NCBI GenBank assembly: GCA_036346205.1
Contig: JARFJB010001970.1
Span: 1,020,001 to 1,084,000 of the forward strand
Reading direction: 5' to 3'
Origin: Vesta saturnalis
Taxonomy: Eukaryota > Arthropoda > Insecta > Coleoptera > Lampyridae
DNA length: 64,000 bases
In this document: positions 1 through 31,600 of the stretch, piece by piece
Numbering within the stretch: the first letter of the stretch is position 1
Layout: every line of letters begins with the position of its first letter
Notes under the pieces: model-generated
Database searches by the model: none
What the model was told of the DNA's origin: nothing
The model's input: only the letters and a program-made list of their open reading frames with translations
Position numbers and translations under genes: made by a program

Positions 1-869
1 AGCGCGTTATATTATATCCCGATTTAATTGGTTTAATGAATATTAAACGTAAAAAGTTCCAATCACGTACCTTGTAGCTATTTTGCAACTTTACGTTCCA
101 GTTATTACCGTTATATGGCGTAAACGTAAAGTAGAATTTATGTATTTATGTCAGTATACTAATCACAATGTAGAAAGAAGTAAATAAAGGTATATAACAA
201 TGAGTCAAATAATTACTTAGCCTCACAAAATAAAAAATTATAAATTAATTAGAGAATACGTACACGAATGATATACAAGGGGCAATGGCGTAACATAGAA
301 GTTTTACTTAGGGTGAAATTATTATGCATAGTTACTATAAACTTTACTATAAATTATGTATGTGGTGTAAAATACGGTAAATCAAATCACACGCCTTACA
401 AGTTTCTGCAATTTTTCAGCGTGATGAATGATACCTGTTAAGTACAATATAATTGTGAATATTTTTTTTCTTTTAAACCTATGGCAATACCGCTTTTCAT
501 ATAATAATATTCAGAAATGGTAACACCTGCAAAGGAAATAACTAGTATATTTAACTGTTAGGTGATTAGGATATTATTGATAATTCCGATGAATGGAAGG
601 AAGTGACAAATTCTATGATTCTCAAGACTCGCCTTTACTAATAGTTTTAGAAATGCTGTTTTTAGTATTTTTGTACGTACTAATACATAGTTATGATAAA
701 CATGATTAAAGTAATAATACTGTCTTCAACAATGGAAGTTTGTTAATTTCGGTTAAGAAGACAAATAACCTTCACCTTCATTTATTCAAAGTATAGTACA
801 CATAATTCGCCTTAATTAAGAATAATTTAGAGAAAAATGCTTCACATAGTAGTATCAAATATAATTTTG

Positions 870-877
870 TATAAAAG
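870..877 (+). promoter_or_regulatory. Candidate TATA box for the SLC17-type gene
   Basis: TATAAAAG lies 379 bases upstream of the first ATG of the transporter gene and on the same strand. It fits a core-promoter TATA box with a start site near 900. No clear insect initiator is visible at the expected distance, so this is a candidate only. The rest of 1-1255 is AT-rich with no coding or repeat signal that I can recognise. Confidence 0.3.
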
Positions 878-1255
878 GCCCTGATATGAGTGGCTCTTGA
901 GATATGATCGACATCCGGTAGAAAATTTTACGGCCTTGCGACATTCAGAAAAAAAAACTGAATACAAACAGGTAAGAAAGCTTTTAAGAAAATAAAAACC
1001 AAACTTTTAGATTTTATCACGAAAACCAAATAATTCTTTTTAAAGAGTACTCTTCAACAATACAATAACTGTGTTATTTGAATAAAAAGGTATATCTTAT
1101 CATACTCATTTCGTATATTTAAATATAGTTAAATTGTTTATTCTTTGTGTCCTGTGAATACTTTTTTTTTCTTTGCATAATGTTGCATTAGCTTTAAATG
1201 TACCGTTCAATTAAAGTAATGCTAAACTGTATTTCACTTAGACCAGACAGCTAAC

Positions 1256-19129
<17,874 letters not shown>

Positions 19130-19184
19130 TAATTTCTTGTATCAGTGAATCTTAGGAAGCGTTTGGTTTATTTCAAATATTGGA

Positions 19185-19213
19185 AATAAACTATGTATAC
19201 AATAGTAAATAAA
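19185..19213 (+). terminator. Polyadenylation signals of the transporter gene
   Basis: AATAAA occurs at 19185-19190 and 19208-19213, 56 and 79 bases after the stop codon. This gives a short 3' UTR and the natural end of the gene. Confidence 0.65.
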
Positions 19214-19812
19214 AAAGATACCTACCCCATCAGTTGTATTTTAGTGAGTCTTTGAATAGCTGCGTATAGGTTTTCCCAGCAAGAAAGGTAATATCGTTAT
19301 ATCAAACAATTACCCAGACTGGGGTAATAGAATTATTAAGTCTCACCGCAAGTTTTGAAGATTTAGTACCCAAAGGCTTAGATTGTCAATCAGTTTCATA
19401 ATAATTAATAGTAATTTATTGGAGTAGAACGCATGCAGATAATGAATTGAGTAAAAAGTTTTGGAAATCACTTGGATGCGTGGGCGTCTGGTTGACGTAG
19501 AAAAACAATAGTAATTTAAAAATGGCACCACTTTGTTTGCTCTTGTATAACCCTCAAACCAAGAAAAGGACCAAGTCACTGTAGACTGTAGTCAAAGTTA
19601 AAATAGAGTCGAGGCGTTGACCTGAAAGAGGACAGGTTAACTAAGCATCCTTGACAGTAATACACATGAGGCAATAAAATACTGGTCCAACACAATTCTT
19701 TATTTCCTACAGAACTCAGCCCAAATGGGCTTAAGAAACAGATATTCCCCTTAGACAAAACTTGTGATCATGTGATCTCCGGGTCGTTGTTGAAGAACGC
19801 CACTTTGTAAAG
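19214..19812. other. Intergenic sequence downstream of the transporter
   Basis: No gene or recognisable element. It ends where homology to repeat A begins (AGTACCTTTGTGCACGTA, about 19813). Confidence 0.4.
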
Positions 19813-20334
19813 TACCTTTGTGCACGTATCAACAGTCATATTAAATTGTTCACAACAATAAGCACTCCCCTATCGGTAATAATAATAAATCACTTACCCT
19901 TTCAGTGTTCTAAATATATTACAAAAGACATTCGAATAAAAATGAATTAACTCAAACAGCACTCAGACATCCTGCAGAATATGACGTTGAGCTTGGTGGC
20001 TACAGTAGAAACACAAAAAAAAACTTTCCATAAACTTAAGCGACAAGCGAGGAATAGGACGGATAAGCGCAAAAAATTTGTGCAACTCTCGATTCTATGA
20101 ATAGCTCTCCTTAAAACGCTAGTAAAGAAGCATGACCAGCTAGGCGTTTATTACCGTTTAAACCCAACAAAAATCATTTCCACGCAAATCCTATTTCAGC
20201 CAGGTGACCACAAATAAAGCTACTTAACTTGATACAATAAACTGAGCAGCGTATTGCAGAACTATAAAGCAGCCCAAAAAGGTACGTAATTCATGTAATA
20301 TTGACAATGTTAATGATTGAATGCTTAAAGCTGT

Positions 20335-21704
20335 CACACGTGGGTGATTTGTATTATAATTTTCTTTCTTTCTTGCCGCATTATCGAATTTTTGGTGTTA
20401 AAAGGTTTATAAATTAAAAATTAAATTGACTTGTTCTTTGAAGTAGTTTTTTTTTTTATTGAACTCATATAAGACTTAAGTGGTAGCTCGAATTAAATTT
20501 CGTTTCGGATCTAAAATATGTTTTTTGGATGTTAATTTAGTTGGGATTGAAATCGTTTTAAAAGTTTTCCAAGGTTAAGGTGGGTAGAAGGGAGTTTTGA
20601 AAATTAAAAGCGTAATTTCATGATGAGTAAATCAAAAAGGGGTTTGGACAAATATAAGATGTAAATAGTTGGTCTTGTATTGCGTTTCTGATAACGTCAG
20701 CTTGAGGCACAGTTCCGAAATGGGTGCCGCCAGCCTTCTTAAAGTTTACCGGATCGTTTTGGTTAAAATTTTCCGCTTGCAAAGTGTAGAAAGTTTATTT
20801 GAGCTACACTGTGTTCCGTTTCGAAAAAAAGTTGTACGATATTAGTTCTAGGAATAAATCTGTTTTGCTCTTGGGAGTGCTTATTGTACAGTTTCCAAGT
20901 GAAAGATTGATGTTAAAAATATGACGCAAGTCGTGTAAGGGATGGTGCAGAACGGAAGAAGGGTTTCTGCGGTTAATTAGTGAGTTTTTGGTTGGACAGC
21001 AGAGAGCTAAGAGGCACAAGCTCGCGCCGTGATGGTTGCTGGAGTAACTATGGGAGCTGAGATATTTGAACGTTTTGTAGGGATTGTCTATCCAAACACC
21101 TGCCGGTGGATATTGAAGTGGTTCAACAACCTAGGAATTGTGTTGATTGGTCGACACCTTGTGTTATGTTCGAATGCCTTGATGGGGGTTGTGTTTAATA
21201 AAGTGCATCCTAATTGTGGAGAGTTTAACGCATTTTCGCGGATCATGTTTACCGTAATTTAATTAGTGAAGAAGCACCGGTCGATCGCGCATGCATGCGG
21301 TCGTTTGAGGAAATAAAACTCACTGTAGATAGAACCTTTATAAATACAACAACAGTATTTTGTGTAAATAAAACCAGGTGAAATAATTAATAGTACCAGG
21401 AAGTTGATCTATCAGTTCTCGCATTAGTTCCGTGCAACTAAATATCGTAAATCTGTTAGCCGGTTATTCAAAAGCTTAAAATCAGTGAACTTGCCACTCG
21501 GGATTGCTGTATTGGATTCCCTAGTAAGAAGTACAACGAAAGATCGTCTTCCGTCGGACTATTAACGTAACGTTTTTTCCGGCCAAGCCATTCTTCGCTG
21601 TGGAGGGTTTTGAGGTATATAAGGTATAAGTTATATTGAGGACGTAAATTATTTGGATTGACGACTTATTTTGTGGTGAATTTACGAATTTGTTATGTTA
21701 GTTG

Positions 21705-21775
<71 letters not shown>

Positions 21776-22825
21776 GATATATGTATAAAAGTTTGTCAAG
21801 TCAATATGTTAGATAATTAAATGCTTCTATCCGTGTATTGAACGATTTTTTGTTGTTTTATTGTGTTTCTTACCGGTATAACGTATCCAAAACTTCATGT
21901 TATAAGATTGTTATCTTTTAAGCGATCAGAACTGATCCTCGTACTTTAGAGATTTAATTAGCAATTTAATATTGAAAATTTATGATAACCGTTAGATTTA
22001 GTGGAAGTCGATCTTGCAAATTAATTCCGTTTAAAAGATAATTTTTGCTTTTTTGCGCTTTAATTGACGTTGGTATAAGTTCTGTGTGTTGCCTCCTAAT
22101 GTTATTAGCTCAATATAATTGTTCCGTGCTGGATTTAAAGCACAATTTGTAATCTCATACCTCACCACAGTGAAAGCATTTATGATGAAATTTAAATATA
22201 CAAGAATAATACGATTTAGTCAAGTATAGATTTTTGTATACCGAACGATGTTTGTGTTAAAAGAGATCCACTGGCAAATTCATGAATTTAATTGATACGA
22301 TGTTAATAATTTTCGTTTAGCGTAATATTTCTCAATAGAGATTAATCTTTGTGTTATTTTTTCTTAAAAGTAGTTTATAATATAAGGCTTTGGTAGATAA
22401 CTAGTTGTTATTCGTGAGTGTTGAATTTTACAATAACTAGCGAAGCATTTAGCGTTTGTGCGTTCATTTTCTAAATACGTTTTTAGCATTTAATGTGAGA
22501 GTAGGGTAAAGGAGGCTGTTGACCAAACAGCTGCTTTGATAACATGTTTTATCGCTTTGAAGGCGTGTAGATATTTTGAAGGTTTTACAGATCCTGGACC
22601 TTGGTTATAGTACACCTGGAGGTTGACGTCGGATAAAGGTAAGTGAGTGTGTACCTGTTTAAATTGGATGTACCCTTGCGTGTATTTAGGTGTTCTTTCC
22701 CGATTTTGATTATAATAGCAAACTGGCGTCCAGTATTAATGACAATTTTGGTTATATTTAAAGTGGCCTAACCCCCTATTGCGACTTATGGCAATACGGC
22801 GAGCTATCCTAAATATTGAAATTTT
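20335..22825. mobile_element. 2.5-kb insertion in repeat A, possibly a solo LTR
   Basis: The segment begins TGTCACACG and ends TTTTGTAACA (TG...CA ends) and interrupts repeat A copy 1 relative to copy 2. No protein-coding homology is visible. AAACTGGCGTCCAGT near 22722 resembles a retroelement primer-binding region, which would instead place an LTR end there. Target duplication is not clear (AAGC against AGGC), and copy 2 has about 95 bp of other sequence at this point. LTR identity is a guess. Confidence 0.3.
21709..21769. repeat. (AT)n microsatellite
   Basis: About 60 bp of TA dinucleotides inside the 2.5-kb insertion. Confidence 0.95.
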
Positions 22826-23610
22826 GTAACAAGGCATTTTCACTTACAGACACGTTCACCGTGTAGTAAATTCCCGGCTAGTATTAATTTTTATAAATTT
22901 TATTTAAGCCTAAGATAATACAACTAAAGCAGTAAGCAAAACAATATCAAAAACACAACTAAACTAGCATACACTGCAAGTCTATCACTGATCACCCTGT
23001 TAAAAGATAAGTAGTTACGGAAGCGTAGTTCAAATTTCATGACAATTTCATAATTATAATACGTAAAATTTGACAGCTTCTTATGATACAGTTAGTATTT
23101 TTAGTAACGGTAGTCATACGATATAATTAGGGCACCACCGAAGCTGGTTAGGAAAGTCAAGCACCAGCACCTTTAGTAAGTAGTATACTGAATAATTTTT
23201 ATTAATTCATAGGTAACAAATTAAAGTTTCAGGTGCGTACCGTTGCTACATGAGTCACTATGTCATGCAGACGCAAAACAAATACCTTTTAATATACAAG
23301 TAATGATCTGAAGGGTGTGGTAACATCATGGAGTGACGAAAGATCATGTAGATTTTAAGGAAACTTATATCTGAGTAAATTAAAACCAGCTTAAACTGAG
23401 ATATAACTTACAATTTTAACTTTGTAAAATTACAGAAAAACTTTTAACACAATCTTTCCTTAAACGCTAAGACCAAAATGGCGCCATAAAAAAAAATCAC
23501 ACTACCTTTATAAATTTCCTTTTCGACCAACTGCAGAATTTATGTTTATCTAAAAAGCTTTTGAAATTTTGTGTAGACTTCTAGTAACATTGTATGCGGT
23601 GTTGCCACGT

Positions 23611-23960
23611 CTAACTTTTATACGGAGAGTATCCAGTTATCTCATGTTTAGCCGAGCGAATCGCGCAGACGATTTCTGGCAACTTCACATCCCTGGTACG
23701 TTGATTGGAGCTAATATAGGAGAGCGTCCTTTTTAAAACACAACTAATCCGTTCAGGTCGGCTAGATCTTGGATGGTACTTTGGAGTATACAGAATGTGT
23801 GTACGATAGCGAGAGCACAGATTTGTGAACTTCTTACTACGAAATTGTACTACACTGTCTGTGATGATGTATTGCGGAGTATCAAACATTAAGATTATCT
23901 GTTCCTCGACAATCCGAGGTGACGCAGCGGCTGTAGCCGTGCGTAAAGGAAAGAAGTATG
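23611..23960 (-). pseudogene. Ty3/gypsy integrase core fragment
   Basis: On the minus strand an open frame covers FFPLRTATAAASPRIVEE (about 23950-23900), then FDTPQYIITDSVVQFRSKKF and the downstream YHPRSSRPERI, ending GYSPYKS. These match the integrase core of Ty3/gypsy elements, with the second catalytic Asp in ITD and the Glu in PERI. The usual TDNG is TDSV and YHPQxNG is YHPRSSR, so the active-site surroundings are degraded. No RT, protease or LTR is visible on either side. Confidence 0.75.
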
Positions 23961-24626
23961 GAATTTAGCAAAATAAGCTGGTTTTGCTTTTTGAACATAT
24001 ACTAAAAGTGATACTAAATTTAACAGTTTAGTCCTACGCTTTTACGGATATAAAGTTTCTACAGGAGACAAGTTTTCCTTCACATTTATTATACCCTTCA
24101 GGTTATTAGTTAGATACATAAAGATTTTACAATTATTACTCGACACATAGCAAAGACTTTGATTTCTGTAGGTTTTGGTTTTGATTCTTTTCCTTATCTC
24201 TTATCTCTTCTGGGTGCTGTACTGAAACTGATACTTCGTCTATACGTAGAATATTTCTTGAAACGGAAAGTTCTGAATTGCCCTAGCTCGAAGATAACTC
24301 TACGATCAACTTCGGCTTCTCCCTAAATACACCAAGGTTAAAAAAAGCAAAACGCTCGGGTATTCATGACACACACTGCTTACCGGTGACCCTTTATTTT
24401 GTTTAATTCGTGATAAGAAATACACAATCGCTTGAGACCATACTGATTACTTTAAGTGTGGCTCGCTTTTAGTTCAACAAATTACAATGGAAGTATAGCA
24501 CTGTTTCCGTAGCTTGTATATGTTCAATATATACTTAGATGTTAGATATGATCTGTCGATACACTTAACCAGGTTATGCACCTTGAAATTAGTAACAATT
24601 AACAAATATTAAACTCGCGCAGGTGC
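23961..24626. other. No recognised feature
   Basis: AT-rich sequence between the integrase fragment and the SINE. No coding homology recognised on either strand. Confidence 0.35.
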
Positions 24627-24636
24627 TCGCTTTTGA

Positions 24637-25021
24637 TACCCAGCAAGTATAGTAGTGGTAACACGACCTACTTAGCATTCGGAAGGCAATGGGTTCGATT
24701 CCCATTACCGTCTACTCTGTATGAGGCTTTTTCAGGGTGTTTTCCTCATAAACGTGTACCAGCATAATCACTGCGTGTACGCACACCATGTGCGGCTACT
24801 TAGGCGAATTTTGGTATAGTATTTCCCCCCCTCAGAACCGTAACTCCATGTCTTCCGATCCTATCCAGACAACACCCATCCTTAATCCTGCCATTCGTAT
24901 ATACGTAATGTATGTATGTATGCTGGGAATCCATGATTGTGGCTGAAAGGGCTTGGAATGATCAAGCAGCCCGCGCTCCCTCTTGGGAAGGGAATAAAAT
25001 ACGTGGCCTTTTCCTTTCTAT
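24637..25021 (+). mobile_element. tRNA-derived SINE with 10-bp target duplication
   Basis: The 385-bp insertion is flanked by TCGCTTTTGA (24627-24636 and 25022-25031). It starts with a tRNA-like head: A-box-like TAGTGGTAACACG, anticodon region TTAGCAT (AGC) and B-box GGGTTCGATTCCC. A tRNA-unrelated body of about 300 bp follows, ending AAGGGAATAAAATACGTGGCC. Clear target duplications and a 5' Pol III promoter fit a standard SINE. Confidence 0.85.
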
Positions 25022-25031
25022 TCGCTTTTGA

Positions 25032-26149
25032 CATTTTCTAACTGGTTTCGGTTGTGTATTGTTTAATTGTGTATTAAATGTTATTATTTAGAACACTAAT
25101 TGTATTATAAATAGCTGTGGCATAATGCCCATATAGTTCTGAAGTTTGTTACTTACTTACACTTGAATCTTGTGCTTCTGTAAATTTAAATTCATTAGAC
25201 AGGGTGATCCATGTTACACTTTAATACTTGCTAATGTAATTTTATGATTTGTGCTTTGTGTCTCTTACTTCATACATACAAACGTAAGATTTAATGTGCT
25301 TTGTAACAAATATTATAATAACGAAGAAGCTATTATATATTAATGCGTTTGTGTGTAATGCGGCCTGCAACCACAAAGTTTATAGTTAGTCTTTTTGCTT
25401 TTAATCTTTGCTCGTACCAGTAGTGTTAAATTGCCTACTTCTTTTTGGTCTTGCTTGAAAGTTTATTCCATGACTACTTTTAATCGCAGTATTAGACATT
25501 TGGCTTATATGCGGTTTGTATAGTTGTATTTGATTATTTGTGTGTCGGTTGAGTTAAAACAAGACCAAAGTTTTAAGGAGAGCTCTTCCTAGAACCACGG
25601 TTCATTTATCAGTTTTGAGGGTGGCAATGAAAAGGAAGGTAAGTGTGGTACTGTTGTGACGATTTGTTTACTAAAGTTTTGCTAAGAGATTTTGTGACCT
25701 TAGTTATCCTGTTTACGATAGCGGTTGATTTATAATTAAATTAAAAAAATATATACCCTCGTGTTTATCTTTACTAATTCTTGAGGTTAAAGACCTTAAA
25801 AGTGTTTTGTTTACTTGGGGGTTAGGTTTTATTGGTTATAAAATAAAAAATTGTGTTAAACTACCAGTAGTTGTTTTTCTTTGTCACGCGAAATTAGGAT
25901 TTAACTCCTAATTGGACCTGTCATTTTTCTAGACTGTATTCACCATATTTGTTTTAATTGTACCGTAGCTCTTGCTGTATCGTGGCCCTTTTTTGGTTTA
26001 AGGGAGATACAAAGCAAGCGATTCCCTTTTTAGGATCTATAAATTTCTACGCCAGACACACGCCCACGCACCCAAGTGCTTTCCAAACCGACTGAGTTAA
26101 CGGCTGTCTTATTACCAGTTAGGGCGCGCCCTTTATTTTTGGGGCATCA
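25032..26149. other. No gene recognised; short inverted match to repeat A
   Basis: A stretch near 25580-25615 (TTTTAAGGAGAGCTCTTCCTAG) is the inverse of part of repeat A (about 26393-26415). Otherwise no feature was recognised. Confidence 0.35.
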
Positions 26150-26777
26150 GTACCCTTGTGCACGTAACAAAACTTATATTAAATCGTTTATAATAACAAA
26201 GCAATTACCTCTTAAGTACTTACATTACAAAAGATTCTAATGGAAATTAATTAACTCAAACAGCACTGTTAGACATACATCAGGAGACGGCGTTGAACTG
26301 AGTGCTACAAAAAACCCCCAAAAAAACTTGCTACAAACATAAGTGGGATATGAAGCGGATAAGCGCAAAAATTGTGTAACTCGTGGTACTAGGAAGAGCT
26401 CTCCTTAAAACGCTAGTAAACAAGCATGCCCAGCTACGCATTTATTTATTACGATGTAAACCCAACAACAAATTACAGCCGCGCAAATCCTATCCTACCC
26501 AGATGTCCAAAAATAAGCTAATTAACTTGATAAAATAAAGTAGGGGCGTATTGCAGAACTATAAAGCAGCATAAAAAGGCATGTAACTCATGTAATATTG
26601 ACACAGTGAATGTTTAAATGCTTAAAACAAAAACTATAAAATTTAGTAATAATCACAATGATTTCCAGGTGTGATATATGTGTCATTAAACAAAATCTAA
26701 AGTTAAGCGGCTGAAGGCCTTATCACTTACAGATACGTTCATTACATAGTAAATTCCCCGCTATTATCAATTTTTAT

Positions 26778-29700
26778 TTGCCCATTTTTACAAATTTTGC
26801 AGTCATCGTGTTTATTTTTTTATATTTTCATCTACTATTTACATTTATTTACATAATTTCCTAACTTAACCTAGGCTGTCTTCTTCCCTTTTGTCCCCTC
26901 TGCCTTTATCTGTCTTCTCCTTTGCCATGTTTTTCCATTAAATCCGCTCCCCTTCCTTTTTCGTCTAGTGCTTTTTCTATCGTCCTCTCCTCTTCCTTTA
27001 ACTCCCTGCATTGTTTCCAGATATGTTTGATCGCCTCTATCCCTTCCCCGCACAACCCATATTTTCTGTCTTCGTCCCCTCTCCAATACTTGTTTCCCCT
27101 CTCTTCGTTTACTCTTGATGTTCCGATAGCTTACGTTATATTTTCCTTCTTGCACATCCCTGTGCGTTCTAATTATGTTCTCTGTGATGTATCTTTTTGT
27201 AATGCTCTTTTACAATAGACAACACTTCCTAAAATTTCTGTAAGATAAATTTTATTAAATATTTTTTTTTATTTATTTATTTCTATTCACAATGTTAATA
27301 CATGTGCGAAGTTGTACAAACAGCAATTTCGCTAACAGATAAAATGTTACCTTTCTTTTAAAAAATGACCCTTTTAAGTCAGCGATCTTTGGGAACGTTC
27401 ATTCTGAACATGTTTACACATAAATGCCACAATCGAGAAAAAGTGCAATCGCAGTACCTTCGTCTCTATCTTTCTTATCAGTATGGCTAACCTAATGGTT
27501 AGCATAATGGGTGCTCGAACCGACATATTCCATTCTCTCACACTCCTATCACATCCCTTTGATCAGTCGCCTCCTACGACAAGCACTTGGCTTCTGCTGC
27601 AGAAAAATTCTTATGCCATCCCTACACATCAGCAAAAGCAAAGAATGCAAACCTGTCACGTTCTCATAAACCCAATACTTTCATAAAAAAACTTAATATT
27701 TTATCCAGAAATCAACAAAAACCATGCTCAAACACTGTAACACTTCACCTCTCTCACTCTCACTCTTTCCCTTCTTAATCTCTTCACTTCTCCCTTCGCA
27801 TACCCGTTTCTTCCGTAATATTCTTTTCTTTTTCATTGTCCATATTTTATTCTCCCTTCTTATATTTTTCTCCAAGATTCTCGTAGTATTTTGCTACCTG
27901 TTCTTTCGGTCATTTCCTCCCCGCACTTTATTGCCGTTTCCCGCATCTACCCTTATTTTCTTTTCTTGCACTTACTCTATGATGCTGTACCCCGGTTTTC
28001 TCTTCTCAGTCCTAGTACTTACTTCCAGTATTTCTCTTGCAGCCTCTCCACCTCTTTATACCCTTTTCACCCCCATACTTCCGCCACATACAACACTACG
28101 CTTTTATTAGTTTATCAAATAATAATTTCATTTTCCTCAAGTCCGCCCCAATCTTTCTCCCGCACTCTGCACTTGCCCTATTATTGTATTTCCGTTCCTT
28201 ACTCGTTTTTTTATATGTTCCTTATCTTTGTTGAGGTGTATCCCATGTATATGAATTCCTTCATCAGTTGCATCTCCTCCTGCCTCCATTTCCACTCCTT
28301 TTTTTTCTTTTTCCTCCCCCCCTTTAACAACACCATTACCTTCGCTTTGGTTACATTTAGTTCCACAACTATTCTTTTCAAGTATCTGTCCATCGTTTTT
28401 ATCATCTTAATTTATTTTTCTTCTTGTGCTATTAATACTATGTTGTCTGCATATGTTCTCCATTCACTTTTACCATGTTCGTCGTTTCCTCATAAATTTC
28501 CCCCATCCTTTCTATCAGCCTTTGAATTATCTTTTTTTTCAGTTATTCCTATAGCTTTTGCCTGTTCACCCTATCAAATGCGGCTACTAGGTCTACGAAT
28601 ACCTCCACCATGTTTACCTGTTTATTTTCTAGTCCCTTATTTGCCAGATGTTTCATTATGAATATGTGATCTATCATTCTTTTTCCTTAACTGATATCTG
28701 CATGTCCATCTGGTAACAATTTCTTTTCCGCTCTTTCCTTTTTTAGCCTTTCTTCTAGCATAGTCGCGTATATTTTGTATGCGGTTTAGCAATGTGATTC
28801 CTCTATAATTTCCCACTTGTTTTTGTCTCCCTTTTTGTGTACTGCCCATATATGTCCTCTCCTTCGCTACGGTAATCCTTCCCCTTTCCATATTTTTTTT
28901 CTATTATTTCCGCCATTCCTTTTGCTAGCTCTTCTCCTCCACACAGCCACTCCTCACCTTGTACCCCTCTTCTCCGCCGCTTTACCTTTTATCACCTTCT
29001 GTATTGGCTCTATGACTTCCTCTTCTTTTATTCTTTCACCTTCTTCATATATTTCGTATACTTCTTTACTCTGTCTCCCTTCTCCTTTCTGTCTTTGCTC
29101 TTCCAAGCAAGTTCTTAAAATATCTCTCCTATTCGTTTATTTGTATTCCTATTTGTGTCCATCTTCGCCTCTTTTCTTTCTTTAAATATTTCCTTACGTC
29201 TTCTTCCGTTTTTATATCCTTTATATTCTCTTCCTGTTTTCTTTCTTTTCCTCCCTTTTATTCTCGCATGATTTCTTGTATTTCTTTACTAATTCTTTAT
29301 ATTCTTCTTTTTCTACAGTCTTAGCGTTCTTCTTGCCCTCCTATTTGCCTCCTTGCATTCTATGTCCCATCACCTTTTCCATCCCGTTGTTTACTCCTTC
29401 CATTCACTTTCTCCATTGCTTCCTCTATCCTCTTTGTCACTTCTTTCACACTTTCTTGGATTCCTTTACCTTCCCATATTGTTTGTCCCATTTTCTTTTT
29501 GTACCTCTTTATACTATCTGCTGTCCATACTTTCTTCTTTCTTTTTTTACCATTTGTGTTTCGATTAGACCCTCTCCTCTGCCCTAAATGCCTTCAACTC
29601 TTCTTCAGCCTCTTTATTTGTTATTAGATATTCTATTACCGATTCTCCCCTTCCTCCTTTGTACGTGTACTCCCCCATTTATCTTTCTCCTCTATTTCCA

Positions 29701-31363
29701 TTTATTATTTCCCACCACATTTCGTTACAGAATTCCAGCAGATCTTTTCATTCTATGTTTAGCGCTTTATCCTTTTTCTGTCTCTTCCCGTCCCTTTTTG
29801 TCTTGTATTCCCCCTCTTACCCTACTGTCGTGATAAAGTCCCTTCCTATTATTATCATTTCCTCCTACCCCTCTCCTTTCATCTCTTCTAAGTTCTCCCT
29901 TGTCTCTGTCGTTTTTCTACTATATAATATGGTTATTTTTATTTTTACTTTTCACCGCTGTATGTTTCAACCATTTCCTTCTTATGCCCTCCTAGCCCTT
30001 CTGTTACTCTAGTTCCTTTCCCCGTACTGCACCACCCATGAGAATCCCCTGTTATGTACCTTTCCCACCACTCCCGCTATCCTTCCTCTATCCATGTCTC
30101 TTGCAATCCCACCACATCCTACTCTCTAATGAACTTCCAAAATTCTTTATTCCCACTACATCGCAGAACAGTACCTTCAGCTCAATCGTCTCTTCCTATA
30201 TTATTTCCCTACTTTCCTTTCTTTCCCTTTGTATTCTTTTCCTTTTCCCTTACTCGTTTTTCCTTTCCTTTGCTGTTTCGTTGCCCTTCTTTCCCCTATC
30301 TCCCCTGCCTCTTCTTTCAGTTCTTGCCTTTTGGTTACCCTTTCTCCCTCTTTCTCTCTCTTTCTCTCTCTTTCTCTCTCTTATATCTGCATAATACCTC
30401 GTTCTCTCATTCCATACACATCTTTCTCTATCTATCTCCATTTGTCTGTATCCAACACAATTTTTTGTACTCTCATTGCTTCCCTTGTTAAGTCGTGATG
30501 TATCCCTTGTATCCCTCAGTTTTTCGTTCTCTGCCATAACCTTCTGCTTCTCCTCCCAACTCCCCCTTTCCGTTACCACGATCTCATTCTCTCTTTCCCT
30601 GTTTATCACCGTCACTTTTTTCATTTCTACTTTTACATTTAATTTCTCTTCCACATTACTTGTAGCTCTTTTTGTGGTTCCTTCTCCACCCTTTCATTAC
30701 GATGTTATTGTTCCTTTTCCTCCTATCCTCGTCGTCCGCTTTTTTCTACTTTTTCTATTATCTCTATCAATTCTTCGTTGTCTCTCTTCCATTCCCTTTC
30801 ACTCTCTCCCATTTCTTCTTTCACTTCTTTGATGTCGTTCCTTACTCCCTTCAGGTTTTCCTTCATCTGCTTCCTCGCCTCTCGTATTAATTCCTTTATT
30901 TCCTCCATTTCTCTCTTCTTCTTCCCCCTTTCTGCTACTGAGCTTTGTCTTTCCGCTTTCTCTTCTCCCCTCTTCCTTTTTTTCATTCACTCTTTCCCTT
31001 GTATCTATATAATTTCTTTTATTGTCTTGAATTTTAACGTCCCAAATATAGTCATTTAACAATCACTTCAAATTGAATTAAAATATTATTGATATAAATA
31101 GGTGTATGTTAAAGGTTATCATCTATCTCTAACGTTCACGATATGTAATGTTTATACAAGGTTCCAATGCTGTTTACTTAAATTAATATCCACTATTTTA
31201 AAATGTTTATAAACAAATTAGTTTCTTTCCCTTTCACCTCATCTCCATCACTCACAACTTTCTTCACCCCAAACAAAACGCTCCCTTCAATAATTAATAA
31301 TGTAAAAATTATAATCAATGCGAAACACGCCCTTCTTCACCTAAATAGAACACAAGATTTTTC
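26778..31363 (-). mobile_element. Non-LTR retrotransposon (R1/jockey-like), dead, minus strand
   Basis: 4,586 bp flanked by the 13-bp target duplication TATCAATTTTTAT (26765-26777 and 31364-31376). On the minus strand, ORF1-like coiled-coil segments lie at 31062-30723 and 30654-30250. RT pieces include QVGNYRGITLLN (about 28830) and the palm-region RYLKRIVVELNVTKAKVMV (about 28380). The C-terminal part (27155-26871) is a charged tail. The A-rich sense strand shows as heavy pyrimidine on the + strand. Frameshifts and stops are many. No intact ORF2 remains. Confidence 0.8.
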
Positions 31364-31600
31364 TATCAATTTTTATAAATCTCATTAAACCTTAAGTTTA
31401 TACACATAAAGCAGTAAGCAAGAAATTTTCAAGAATAGTACTAAACTAGTATACATTCAAAGTCTAACACGGATCATCATTCAAATGTATTGATGGAAAC
31501 TTCATATGAATCGTTAGAATTTTTAATAATGGTAAACAATGTTATTAGGGCAAAACAGAAGCTTCTCAGGAAATTCAAGAACGAGCAGTTTTAGTAAGTA

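Larger units (their letters stand above)
19813..23620. mobile_element. Repeat A, copy 1, interrupted
   Basis: 19813-20334 and 22826-23620 match, in the same order, the pieces of copy 2 at 26150-38880 (for example AGCTCTCCTTAAAACGCTAGTA and GGTGTTGCC...TCTAACTTTTATA in both). No open frame exists. The family is unnamed and no terminal repeats could be fixed by eye. The two parts are separated by the 20335-22825 insert. Confidence 0.65.

Noticed and set aside
27724..30832. Plus-strand Phe/Ser/Leu-rich frames in 27-31 kb
   Set aside because: They are antisense shadows of the A-rich minus-strand LINE.
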